Shown here piece by piece: positions 1 to 5,865 of a stretch of DNA of 6,979 nucleotides. Each line of letters begins with the position of its first letter. Within the stretch, counting starts at the first letter, position 1. Below the pieces are notes generated by a model. It was not told the DNA's origin, made no database searches, and saw only the letters and a list, made by a program, of their open reading frames with translations. Where the stretch lies: assembly GCA_016875255.1 (NCBI GenBank), contig VGRU01000190.1, forward strand, positions 1 through 6,979. The letters are read 5' to 3'. The position numbers and the translations under genes were made by a program. This DNA is from Deltaproteobacteria bacterium (GTDB lineage Bacteria; Desulfobacterota; BSN033; UBA1163).

Positions 1-84
1 AGAGGGGGAGGGATCGGGGTTGCCTCCATCTGCGGAGGATTAGCCCAGGGCGAAGGAGCCGTTATCCAGGTGGAGGGGAAATAG
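1..84 (+). CDS. Thiolase (acetyl-CoA C-acyltransferase family), C-terminal end only
   Basis: This is the last 27 codons of a gene that begins outside the window, in the frame starting at base 1 and ending with TAG at 82-84. The peptide has the run GIGVASICGG at residues 4-13 and then AQGEGAVIQVEG. This resembles the C-terminus of thiolases, where a Cys followed by a glycine-rich loop is the proton-shuttling catalytic Cys. Thiolases condense two acyl-CoAs or cleave 3-ketoacyl-CoA. The tail differs clearly from that of the complete thiolase at 4552-5733 (CIGGGMGAA), so it is a different paralogue rather than a repeat copy. No U-rich terminator hairpin is visible directly after the stop. The family assignment is fairly sure; substrate and pathway role cannot be judged from this fragment. 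Confidence 0.75.
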   Translation, partial: RGGGIGVASICGGLAQGEGAVIQVEGK

Positions 85-178
85 TTAACATTTTGGATTG
101 GCAAAGTCTCGATTAAAATCGGGATTTCCCAGAGGGTGTAATCGCCTATCCTGCCTTATCGTCAAGCAATAAGAAGAA

Positions 179-203
179 GAAACTAATTATTGGAATTAGT
201 TTC
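179..203. promoter_or_regulatory. Candidate operator: 10-bp perfect inverted repeat
   Basis: GAAACTAATT at 179-188 is the exact reverse complement of AATTAGTTTC at 194-203, with a 5-nt centre (ATTGG). Its right edge is 5 bp from a perfect TATAAT at 208-213, so the repeat covers where the -35 element would be. TetR-family repressors commonly bind such dyads in front of their own gene, and tetR follows on the same strand; the link is inference. The outer GAAAC/GTTTC halves recall the PsrA-type fatty-acid regulator site, but the spacing here is much wider. As a terminator it would be poor: the stem is AT-rich and is followed by CCTTATAT rather than a T-run. Confidence 0.45.
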
Positions 204-207
204 CTTA

Positions 208-221
208 TATAATGATATAAT
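208..221 (+). promoter_or_regulatory. Two perfect -10 boxes (TATAAT) after the palindrome
   Basis: TATAAT occurs at 208-213 and again at 216-221, 8 bp apart, in an AT-rich stretch directly downstream of the inverted repeat. No good TTGACA-like -35 lies at 16-18 bp from either. TTGGAA at 190-195 is 12 or 20 bp away. A promoter here would therefore be weak or activator-dependent, or would rely mainly on its -10. If used, it would give a leader of roughly 200 nt before tetR that includes the small ORF at 278-310. Confidence 0.35.
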
Positions 222-266
222 TCCTCACCATAAATGGATCAAACACTCTTAAATTTTCTTAAGGCC

Positions 267-310
267 AAGGAGGAAAAATGCAGATAAGTCCATATTTAAG
301 GCTTTTATAG
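267..310 (+). other. Possible leader ORF of 10 codons with strong ribosome site
   Basis: AAGGAGG at 267-273 is followed after 4 nt by ATG at 278-280 and an open frame of 10 codons (MQISPYLRLL) ending in TAG at 308-310. This ribosome site is better than the one in front of tetR itself. It may be a leader peptide whose translation affects the tetR transcript, or the remnant start of a decayed gene. The peptide has no run of a single amino acid that would point to classical attenuation, and I recognise no family. Chance is a real alternative for so short a frame. Confidence 0.25.
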
Positions 311-349
311 CATATATCAATCTATTTAAGATCATTAGGATTTTTTCTT

Positions 350-416
350 ATATCCCTATTTTTGCCCTCATTGTTTAGAGGTTCGAAAAAATGGCTTGAC
401 ATGAATTTAGGGATAT
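350..416 (+). repeat. 9-bp inverted repeat ending at the first tetR start codon
   Basis: ATATCCCTA at 350-358 is the reverse complement of TAGGGATAT at 408-416, with 49 nt between. If transcribed, the right arm would pair across the bases just before, and into, the ATG at 415. That could limit initiation there, but not at the internal ATG at 457. In an AT-rich region of this size a single 9-bp match can arise by chance, so this is weak. Confidence 0.2.
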
Positions 417-422
417 GATAAG
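396..422 (+). promoter_or_regulatory. Possible tetR promoter (TTGACA / GATAAG)
   Basis: A perfect -35 hexamer TTGACA lies at 396-401. The best -10 I can pair with it is GATAAG at 417-422 (4 of 6 consensus bases) with a short 15-bp spacer. TATGAT at 414-419 is a better hexamer but only 12 bp away. If this promoter is used, transcription would start near 430, inside the longest reading of tetR, and the ATG at 457 would be the real start. Confidence 0.3.
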
Positions 423-1029
423 AGAACTAGAAAACTGGATTAGTTTTCTGGGTGCAATGGAATCGGAAAAAAGAGCTCTCATTCTGAACCTTGCCAAAAA
501 GAGGTTTGAACGGTTTGGCTTCAGCAAAACGACCGTTGACGAAATCGCCAAAGACGCCGGCATTTCGAAGCGAACCCTTTACCAGGAGTTTGAGAATAAA
601 GAGAAGATCCTCGAAGAACTCCTGATGTTTGAAGCCTTATCGGTTAGAAAGGCCATCCTGAACCAGATCAATAAAATCACGGACCCCGCAGAGAAACTCC
701 AAGCCTATATTCGATTGTCCAACAAGTATCTCGAACAAAATCCGTTCATCGTCAATATCCTGAATGATGAATCAGGCTTCTATTCGCCCTTTCTCAAGGA
801 GAAGCCTCACATCATTGAGACAGGGATCGAGGAGATTTTCACTTCTATTCTCAAAGAGGGTATGGAGAAGGGCGTCTTCCGAAAGATGGACGAGAAGGTC
901 GTGGGGCACTGCCTTTTCTTATTATTTAAAGGTTTCACTTATGGCAGGCAGAATAGTCACAACCCCTCCGGGCAAAACCAGACGAATGAATTTGTCAATT
1001 TTATTATGAGCGGCGTTGGCGCTAAATAA
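415..1029 (+). CDS. TetR/AcrR-family transcriptional regulator
   Basis: The product is a 204-residue DNA-binding repressor-type protein. The N-terminal helix-turn-helix domain spans roughly residues 20-66 (recognition region TTVDEIAKDAGISKRTLYQEF at 39-59), with the pattern F-x-K-T-T-V-D-E-I-A typical of TetR_N. The rest is a helical ligand/dimerisation domain with no sequence motif I can name. The start is uncertain. ATG 415 overlaps a TTGACA/GATAAG promoter-like stretch and has no well-placed ribosome site. ATG 457 (residue 15, MESEKRALI) gives the usual length ahead of helix 1 and may be the true start, though its ribosome site is also weak. The gene lies upstream of fad genes and 8 nt before the MBL gene. 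Control of beta-oxidation by sensing acyl-CoA, as for FadR of Bacillus, is therefore a reasonable inference, but the ligand is not visible. The dyad at 179-203 is its best candidate operator. Confidence 0.9.
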   Translation: MIRELENWISFLGAMESEKRALILNLAKKRFERFGFSKTTVDEIAKDAGISKRTLYQEFENKEKILEELLMFEALSVRKAILNQINKITDPAEKLQAYIRLSNKYLEQNPFIVNILNDESGFYSPFLKEKPHIIETGIEEIFTSILKEGMEKGVFRKMDEKVVGHCLFLLFKGFTYGRQNSHNPSGQNQTNEFVNFIMSGVGAK

Positions 1030-1037
1030 GACGATCC

Positions 1038-1850
1038 ATGATTCGATATTCGATAAAATATGAACCAAATGGTCCGGTCAGCTCCATTCACATGACCAGC
1101 CGGATTCTCGGAATTCCTGTTTTTAAGGTTCATGCCTTTTATGTCGATGGGCTTCTTATTGACACGGGGTTTACCCGCTGCCGGAAGGGGTTTCTGAAAG
1201 TGTGTGATGAGCTTCCAGAGATTGATACCGTGGTCAATACGCATCACCATGAAGATCATACGGGCAACAATTTCTGGATCACTGAAAAGTATGGCATCCT
1301 TCCTTTGGCCCATTCCAGAACAACTTCCTATATGAAGTCCCCCTCCAGGTGGATTAGGCTCTACCGGCGCTTCGTCTGGGGAACGCCTCTTCCTTCTAAA
1401 ATGGCTAAGGTGGATTCGGAGGTCCGGACCAAAAATCATAGATTTTTGATCATTCCTACCCCCGGGCACTCGGATGATCATATTTGCCTCTATGAGCCTA
1501 ACGAAAACTGGTTGTTTTCGGGGGATCTGTTTCTCGACGAAGAGGTGAGATACACGAGAGAGGACGAAGATGTCTATGCGCTTCTCGATTCCTTAAAAAG
1601 AATTGCTAGTCTCCAACCTATAAAGATGTTCTGTTCTTTCAGCGGCGCTATCGAGAAGCCCGCAGAAGCGCTTCAGAAAAAGATCGATTTTTTGGAAGGC
1701 CTCCGGGATAAGGTGGAGAATGGGTTAAGGGAGGGACTGTCCTCCCAAGAGATTCAGAAGAGACTCCTCGGATCCGGAGACCGGTTCCGTTTCATCAGCG
1801 GAGGTCAAATCTCCAAGGAAAACACGATCAAGGCATTTCTTAGAAAGTAA
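1038..1850 (+). CDS. Metallo-beta-lactamase-fold hydrolase, final metal His missing
   Basis: The 270-residue protein has the MBL signature H69-x-H71-x-D73-H74 (THHHEDHTG), a third-motif histidine in TPGHSDDH (H144) and the bridging aspartate in SGDLF (D163). These fit a binuclear-metal hydrolase of the glyoxalase II/RNase Z superfamily. The last expected ligand, normally His in a PGHG-like turn, aligns with SFSGAIEKP (199-207), where Ser202 replaces it; no histidine occurs anywhere after residue 148. The C-terminal part (about 209-270) is helical and charged. No signal peptide or membrane segment is visible, so it is probably cytoplasmic. The gene starts 8 nt after tetR with no clear ribosome site, which suggests translational coupling. 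The substrate is unknown; an acyl-thioester or similar lipid-derived ester is only a guess from context. A mononuclear or altered metal site is possible. Confidence 0.88.
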   Translation: MIRYSIKYEPNGPVSSIHMTSRILGIPVFKVHAFYVDGLLIDTGFTRCRKGFLKVCDELPEIDTVVNTHHHEDHTGNNFWITEKYGILPLAHSRTTSYMKSPSRWIRLYRRFVWGTPLPSKMAKVDSEVRTKNHRFLIIPTPGHSDDHICLYEPNENWLFSGDLFLDEEVRYTREDEDVYALLDSLKRIASLQPIKMFCSFSGAIEKPAEALQKKIDFLEGLRDKVENGLREGLSSQEIQKRLLGSGDRFRFISGGQISKENTIKAFLRK

Positions 1851-1858
1851 AAGTATTC

Positions 1859-1983
1859 GGTTAAGGTAAAGGTAAAGGTTAAGATGCCAGTTTGGTCTTT
1901 GGGTAAAGGCAAAGGCTTAAATCATTCGCCCTAACCCATTAACCTTTCACCAAACTGGCTTCATAGCCCTGGCCCTTTTACCC
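1859..1983 (+). repeat. Hexamer-repeat region with 11-bp inverted repeat before fadN
   Basis: Most of the 178-bp spacer is repetitive. Four tandem GGTWAA hexamers run from 1859 to 1882. A second copy of the GGTAAA-type run, with T-to-C changes, lies at 1902-1920. On the right are C-rich units with CC at 1936, 1943 and 1950 (7-nt spacing) and a TTTTACCC at 1976-1983. GCCAGTTTGGT at 1886-1896 is exactly complementary to ACCAAACTGGC at 1949-1959. Inside that stem AAAGG (1911-1915) and TTAA (1917-1920) can pair with 1939-1947. A competing pairing, 1871-1882 with 1939-1951 (one bulge), cannot form at the same time. In RNA this would be a long structured leader or spacer. A T5 run at 1989-1993 is too far from the stem for a clean terminator. 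Confidence 0.7.
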
Positions 1984-2028
1984 AGCCATTTTTAATTTCC
2001 AACTTACTTAAAGAAAAGGGGTGGAACG

Positions 2029-4437
2029 ATGAATCAGAGAATCAGAAAAGCAGCAGTTTTAGGAGCGGGTGTGATGGGAAGCGCGATCGCAGCCCATCTG
2101 GCCAATGTGGGGATTCCTTCCTTTCTTCTCGACATTGTCCCATCGGGACTGACAGAGGCGGAGAAGAAAAAAGGATTGACTCCCGAGAGTCTCGAATTCA
2201 GAAACCGATTTGCCATTCAGGGTAAGAAGAATATTCAGGAGGCGCGCCCGGCCCCTCTCTACCTGAAAGAGGAGGCGGAGCTGATCACCGTGGGAAACTT
2301 CGAGGATCATCTCTCCTGGGTCTCGGAGGCCGATTGGGTGGTGGAGGTGGTCCTGGAGAACTTAAATGTGAAGAGGGAATTATTCAAACGGATGATTCCC
2401 TACTTAAGAGAAGGGACCGTGGTCAGCTCGAATACTTCGGGCATCTCCATCCAGAAGATGTGTGAAGGTTTTCCAAGCCACTTTGAAGAGGGATTTTTAG
2501 GGACGCACTTCTTCAATCCGCCGAGGTATATGAAGCTCCTCGAGATCATCCCGGCAAAATCGACTTCGAAAAAGGTGGTTGAAAGAATGGTGGAGGTCGG
2601 GGAGAGGATTTTGGGGAAAGGGATCGTCTTTGCCAAGGATACGCCCAATTTCATCGGAAACCGGATTGGAGCATTTGCGGGCGCCGTTACGATGAGGACG
2701 ACAGTCGAGGATGGCTATCTGATTGAAGAGATCGATCAGATCACCGGGCCTGCCATAGGAAGAACAAAGTTGGCTACGTTCAAACTTGCTGACCTGGTTG
2801 GACTCGATGTCATGTCCCATGTTTCTAAAAATCTCTATGAGAGCCTTCCCGAAGGCAAGGAAAAAGAATATTTCAAGTCCTCTCCTTTTATCGAACAGAT
2901 GATCAAAAACCAGTGGTTGGGTCAGAAGACTAAGCAAGGTTTTTATAAAAGGGTGAAAGGGGAAGGGAAGGACGAAACCCTGGTCCTGGATTATGAAAAA
3001 GTTGAATACCGGCCTCAAAAGAAAGCAACATTTGCTTCCGTTGAAGCGAGCAAAAATATTGAGGATGTCCGAGAACGGATTAAAACCATGGTCACGAGCC
3101 CTGATCGGGGAGGCCAGCTTGCCTGGAAGATCTTGAAAAAGACTTTCCTCTATGCAGCAGAGAGGATTCCCGAAATATCTGATGACATCGTCAATATCGA
3201 TCGGGCGATGAGATGGGGATATAACTGGGAACTGGGGCCGTTCGAACAATGGGATGCCATCGGCTTGAAGTCGTCGGTCAAAAGGATGGAGAAGGAAGGA
3301 GAGGTCATTCCCCCGCTCGCAGAGAAACTCCTCAGTAAGGGGTATTCCTCTTTTTATGAAAGAAAAGAGGGCCATGTCTCCTTCTTTGACCTTGGAGCCG
3401 TTCAATACCAGGATATTGAAGAAAAACCGGAGATTATTCTTTTACCCAGCCTGAAGGAAAGGAAAAAGACTGTACTTTCGAACCCTGGAGCAAGTCTCAT
3501 CGATCTGGGAGACGGGGTTGCCTGCCTTGAATTCCATTCGAAGATGAACTCCATCGGAGCGGATACGGTTCAGATGATCAGAGACTCGCTGAAAGAGGTG
3601 GAGGAAAAATTCGATGGCCTGGTCATCGGAAACCAGAGCGAGAATTTCTCCGTCGGGGCGAACCTGATGCTCATGCTCTTTGAGATTCAGGATGAGAACT
3701 GGGATGACATCGATATGATGGTGAAGGCTTTTCAGGATGTTTTGATGGCCGTCAAATATTTTGAAAAACCCGTGGTGGCTGCTCCCTTCGGGATGACGCT
3801 TGCAGGAGGATGTGAAATCGCCCTGGCCTGTTCGAAAATGCAGGCCGCTGCAGAGACTTACATGGGGTTGGTTGAAGTCGGCGTGGGGCTGATCCCCGCA
3901 GGAGGCGGCACCAAAGAGATGTTGCTCCGGTGCACCGAAGGCATTCCACCAGGAGTGGATGCGGACTTTTTACCGTTCGTCCGGAAGGCATTCGAAACGG
4001 TGGCCATGGCCAAGGTCTCCACCAGCGTGAAGGAGGCTCAAAAACTGGGATATATGAGACCCACGGATCGTATTTCGATTAACCGGGATCACCTCCTCCA
4101 TGATGCCAAGCGAACCGTGCTCGAGCTCGTTCGTGATGGCTATCGTCCCCCCCGGCCCCAAAAGAATATCAAGGTCCTGGGGGAGAGGGGCCATGCACTT
4201 TTGAAGATGGGTCTTTTCTACATGAGGGAGGGCGGTTATATCAGCGCGTATGATGAACATGTGGCCAGAAAGGTGGCCCAAATCATGACCGGGGGGAACT
4301 TGCCGGATGGGACCGAAGTGACCGAACAATATCTCCTGGACCTCGAACGAGAAGCCTTCGTCAGTCTGTGCGGCGAGGTGAAAACCCAGGAACGCATGGA
4401 ATATATGCTGAAGAAAGGAAAACCACTTAGAAATTAA
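2029..4437 (+). CDS. fadN: Bifunctional 3-hydroxyacyl-CoA dehydrogenase / enoyl-CoA hydratase, FadN type
   Basis: The 802-residue protein would carry out two steps of beta-oxidation: hydration of 2-enoyl-CoA and NAD+-dependent oxidation of the 3-hydroxyacyl-CoA. The N-terminal Rossmann domain has G12-x-G14-x-x-G17 and Asp35 ending the second strand, which favours NAD+. The dehydrogenase dyad is His160 (GTHFFNP) and Glu172 (KLLEIIP), with SNTS at 134-137 and NR at 211-212; the helical 3HCDH domains reach about residue 430. The crotonase domain (about 486-690) has oxyanion-hole segments SVGANL (541-546) and AGGCE (592-596). Its two acids, Glu596 and Glu616, are 20 residues apart as in FadB. The order dehydrogenase-then-hydratase is the reverse of FadB/FadJ and matches Bacillus FadN (about 790 residues), including the ending KGKPLRN. 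ATG 2029 is preceded by GGGGTGG with 5-nt spacing. All catalytic residues look intact. Confidence 0.93.
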   Translation: MNQRIRKAAVLGAGVMGSAIAAHLANVGIPSFLLDIVPSGLTEAEKKKGLTPESLEFRNRFAIQGKKNIQEARPAPLYLKEEAELITVGNFEDHLSWVSEADWVVEVVLENLNVKRELFKRMIPYLREGTVVSSNTSGISIQKMCEGFPSHFEEGFLGTHFFNPPRYMKLLEIIPAKSTSKKVVERMVEVGERILGKGIVFAKDTPNFIGNRIGAFAGAVTMRTTVEDGYLIEEIDQITGPAIGRTKLATFKLADLVGLDVMSHVSKNLYESLPEGKEKEYFKSSPFIEQMIKNQWLGQKTKQGFYKRVKGEGKDETLVLDYEKVEYRPQKKATFASVEASKNIEDVRERIKTMVTSPDRGGQLAWKILKKTFLYAAERIPEISDDIVNIDRAMRWGYNWELGPFEQWDAIGLKSSVKRMEKEGEVIPPLAEKLLSKGYSSFYERKEGHVSFFDLGAVQYQDIEEKPEIILLPSLKERKKTVLSNPGASLIDLGDGVACLEFHSKMNSIGADTVQMIRDSLKEVEEKFDGLVIGNQSENFSVGANLMLMLFEIQDENWDDIDMMVKAFQDVLMAVKYFEKPVVAAPFGMTLAGGCEIALACSKMQAAAETYMGLVEVGVGLIPAGGGTKEMLLRCTEGIPPGVDADFLPFVRKAFETVAMAKVSTSVKEAQKLGYMRPTDRISINRDHLLHDAKRTVLELVRDGYRPPRPQKNIKVLGERGHALLKMGLFYMREGGYISAYDEHVARKVAQIMTGGNLPDGTEVTEQYLLDLEREAFVSLCGEVKTQERMEYMLKKGKPLRN

Positions 4438-4440
4438 TAA

Positions 4441-4534
4441 CAATGGGCAATGGTCAATCATCAATGTTCAATAAAAAGCGAGAAATTCATTGATTGATCA
4501 TTGGATATTGAAAATTGGTTATTGATCATTGATC
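4441..4534 (+). repeat. Opposed heptamer arrays (CAATNNN x5 / ATTGNNN x6), fadN-fadA spacer
   Basis: Beginning 3 nt after the fadN stop codon, five tandem heptamers of form CAATNNN start at 4441, 4448, 4455, 4462 and 4469. After a centre of about 17 nt, six tandem heptamers ATTGNNN start at 4493, 4500, 4507, 4514, 4521 and 4528; the last two are both ATTGATC. The four core bases of the right array are the reverse complement of those on the left, while the three other bases vary. In RNA, 4448-4459 can pair with 4492-4503 over 12 positions (one G:U). The array ends 6 nt before the fadA ribosome site. The twin array at 5734-5844 makes chance an unlikely explanation. Confidence 0.85.
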
Positions 4535-4540
4535 AGTTGA

Positions 4541-4546
4541 AGGAGG
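4541..4546 (+). promoter_or_regulatory. Ribosome site that fixes the fadA start
   Basis: AGGAGG at 4541-4546 is followed by TTCTT and ATG 4552, an ideal spacing. This settles the start at 4552 rather than the in-frame TTG at 4501, which sits inside the repeat array with no ribosome site. Confidence 0.85.
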
Positions 4547-4551
4547 TTCTT

Positions 4552-5733
4552 ATGAGAGAAGCGGTTGTGGTATCGGCGGTGAGGACGGCAGTGGGCAAAG
4601 CCCCGAGGGGTATACTTAAAGATACACGGCCTGACGACATTGCGGCGATTGTCATCAAGGAAGCTCTTGCAAGGGCTCCCGGCCTCAAGGCGGAAGACAT
4701 AGACGATTTCGTCCTGGGGTGTTCCTTTCCGGAATCGGATCAGGGGTTGAACCTTGCCAGGGTCGTGAGCATGAGAGCAGGATTTCCTCATACGTTGCCG
4801 GGGCAGACCGTGAATCGGTTCTGTTCATCAGGGCTCCAGGCCATTGCAACGGCGGCTTATGAGATTATGGTCGGGGCGGCGGATGTGATGATCGCCGGAG
4901 GCGTGGAGTTTATGAGCCAGGTCCCCATTATGGGACTGACTCCTTCTCCCAACCCCTATCTGGTGGATCATAACCCCCAGGTTTACACCTCCATGGGGCT
5001 GACGGCAGAAAATGTGGCTGAGAAGTTCGGTATTTCAAGGGAGGACCAGGACCGTTTTGCCATTTCCAGCCACCAGAAGGCGGCCAAGGCAATTAAAGAA
5101 GGCAAGTTCAAGGAAGAGATCATTCCTATTCCAGCCAAGGTGAAGAAGACTAAGGAGGACGGAACGGTTGAAGTGAAGGAGGTCATTTTTGATACGGATG
5201 AAGGAGTGCGCTACGACGCCTCTCTGGAGGGGATGGCCTCGCTCAAACCTGCTTTTAAAGCACGGGGCACGGTGACGGCAGGTAACTCTTCTCAGACAAG
5301 TGATGGATCAGCCGCAGTGATTCTCATGTCAAAAGAAAAGGCCGAAGAGCTGAAGTTGAAACCGATGGCCATCTTCCGATCCTTTGCGGCTGCCGGAGTT
5401 CCCCCTGAACTCATGGGGATTGGTCCAGTCTTTGCCGTTCCCAAAGCCCTGAAAAAGGCGGGTCTCAACCTTAAAGATATCGGCCTGGTTGAACTGAATG
5501 AGGCCTTTGCTTCACAGGCTCTTTACGTGATCCGGGAGCTGGGGTTGAATTTGGATATCGTCAATGTCAACGGGGGAGCGATCGCCATGGGCCATCCATT
5601 GGGATGCACTGGGGCGAAGCTGACCACGACCTTGCTTTATGAGATGAAGCGAAGAAATGTCCGCTACGGTCTGGTGTCGATGTGCATCGGCGGAGGCATG
5701 GGAGCCGCCGGGATCTTTGAAAAAATGGATTAA
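4552..5733 (+). CDS. fadA: Acetyl-CoA C-acyltransferase (3-ketoacyl-CoA thiolase)
   Basis: Read from ATG 4552 this is a 393-residue thiolase, the usual family length. It would perform the last beta-oxidation step, cleaving 3-ketoacyl-CoA with CoA into acetyl-CoA and an acyl-CoA two carbons shorter. The nucleophile is Cys91 in [10 protein letters not shown], with His348 in GHPLGCTGA, Cys378 in CIGGGMGAA and the NEAFA block at 316-320; all catalytic elements are present. A charged insertion-like segment (about 196-213, [15 protein letters not shown]) lies in the loop domain, where family members vary. No targeting signal is seen, so it is cytoplasmic. It is the middle gene of a fadN-fadA-fadE order, which supports the FadA role over a biosynthetic acetoacetyl-CoA thiolase. 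Spacers on both sides carry matching heptamer arrays. Upstream in-frame codons 4501-4551 come from repeat sequence and are not counted. Confidence 0.93.
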   Translation: MREAVVVSAVRTAVGKAPRGILKDTRPDDIAAIVIKEALARAPGLKAEDIDDFVLGCSFPESDQGLNLARVVSMRAGFPHTLPGQTVNRFCSSGLQAIATAAYEIMVGAADVMIAGGVEFMSQVPIMGLTPSPNPYLVDHNPQVYTSMGLTAENVAEKFGISREDQDRFAISSHQKAAKAIKEGKFKEEIIPIPAKVKKTKEDGTVEVKEVIFDTDEGVRYDASLEGMASLKPAFKARGTVTAGNSSQTSDGSAAVILMSKEKAEELKLKPMAIFRSFAAAGVPPELMGIGPVFAVPKALKKAGLNLKDIGLVELNEAFASQALYVIRELGLNLDIVNVNGGAIAMGHPLGCTGAKLTTTLLYEMKRRNVRYGLVSMCIGGGMGAAGIFEKMD

Positions 5734-5844
5734 CAATTATCAATTGACAATGGTCAATGGCCAGTTATCAACAAATGGCAATCTGTTTAACAGGAATTTC
5801 TCATTGAACATTGACCATTGGTAATTGCCGATTGATCATTGATC
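5734..5844 (+). repeat. Opposed heptamer arrays (CAATNNN / ATTGNNN x6), fadA-fadE spacer
   Basis: Starting immediately after the fadA stop codon, four tandem CAATNNN heptamers begin at 5734, 5741, 5748 and 5755, followed in the same 7-nt register by two decayed units at 5762 and 5769. The centre is about 27 nt. Six tandem ATTGNNN heptamers begin at 5803, 5810, 5817, 5824, 5831 and 5838, and again the last two are ATTGATC. Bases 5741-5759 can pair with 5809-5827 at 17 of 19 positions, including a perfect 12-bp core (5748-5759 with 5809-5820). The layout repeats that of 4441-4534, but the variable triplets differ, so this is not a recent straight copy. It could be an mRNA hairpin or a DNA-level element. 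Confidence 0.87.
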
Positions 5845-5854
5845 TTTATTAGAG

Positions 5855-5860
5855 AGGAGG
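5855..5860 (+). promoter_or_regulatory. Ribosome site of fadE, same as that of fadA
   Basis: AGGAGG at 5855-5860, then TTCTT and ATG 5866. The 14 nt from AGGAGG through ATG are identical to those in front of fadA (4541-4554), whereas fadN has a different and weaker site. Confidence 0.8.
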
Positions 5861-5865
5861 TTCTT

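Larger units (their letters stand above)
85..414. other. Intergenic region between thiolase end and tetR
   Basis: This gap of about 330 bp holds no ordinary gene on either strand. It contains a perfect inverted repeat (179-203), two TATAAT boxes (208-221), a 10-codon ORF with a strong ribosome site (267-310), a pair of 9-bp inverted segments (350-358 and 408-416) and a TTGACA box (396-401). It is visibly AT-rich compared with the flanking genes. The stretch 85-178 shows only very short self-complementary pieces, such as AAATC-GG-GATTT, and no T-run, so I could not find a convincing intrinsic terminator for the upstream thiolase gene. Confidence 0.7.

Noticed and set aside
179..206. Dyad as an intrinsic terminator of the upstream thiolase
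   Set aside because: The stem is AT-rich, starts about 95 nt after the stop codon and is followed by CCTTATAT rather than a T-run; the adjacent TATAAT boxes fit an operator/promoter better.
764..1009. 81-codon plus-strand frame inside tetR
   Set aside because: It is an out-of-frame overlap within the TetR coding region, with Arg/Ser-rich translation and no ribosome site.
957..1481. 174-codon minus-strand frame across tetR end and MBL start
   Set aside because: It overlaps two convincing plus-strand genes and has no family resemblance.
1886..1993. Hydrolase-fadN hairpin as a rho-independent terminator
   Set aside because: The 11-bp stem has a 52-nt loop and the T5 run at 1989-1993 is about 30 nt beyond the stem, so the required stem-then-U-tract geometry is absent.
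2497..3405. 302-codon open frame on the minus strand inside fadN
   Set aside because: It lies wholly opposite a strongly supported FadN coding region with intact catalytic motifs; the antisense protein shows no recognisable domain and no good ribosome site.
4441..5844. Heptamer arrays as a CRISPR array or simple microsatellite
   Set aside because: Units are 7 nt with a 4-nt core, too short for CRISPR repeat-spacer structure. The opposed orientation of the two arms and the variable triplets do not fit a plain tandem microsatellite.
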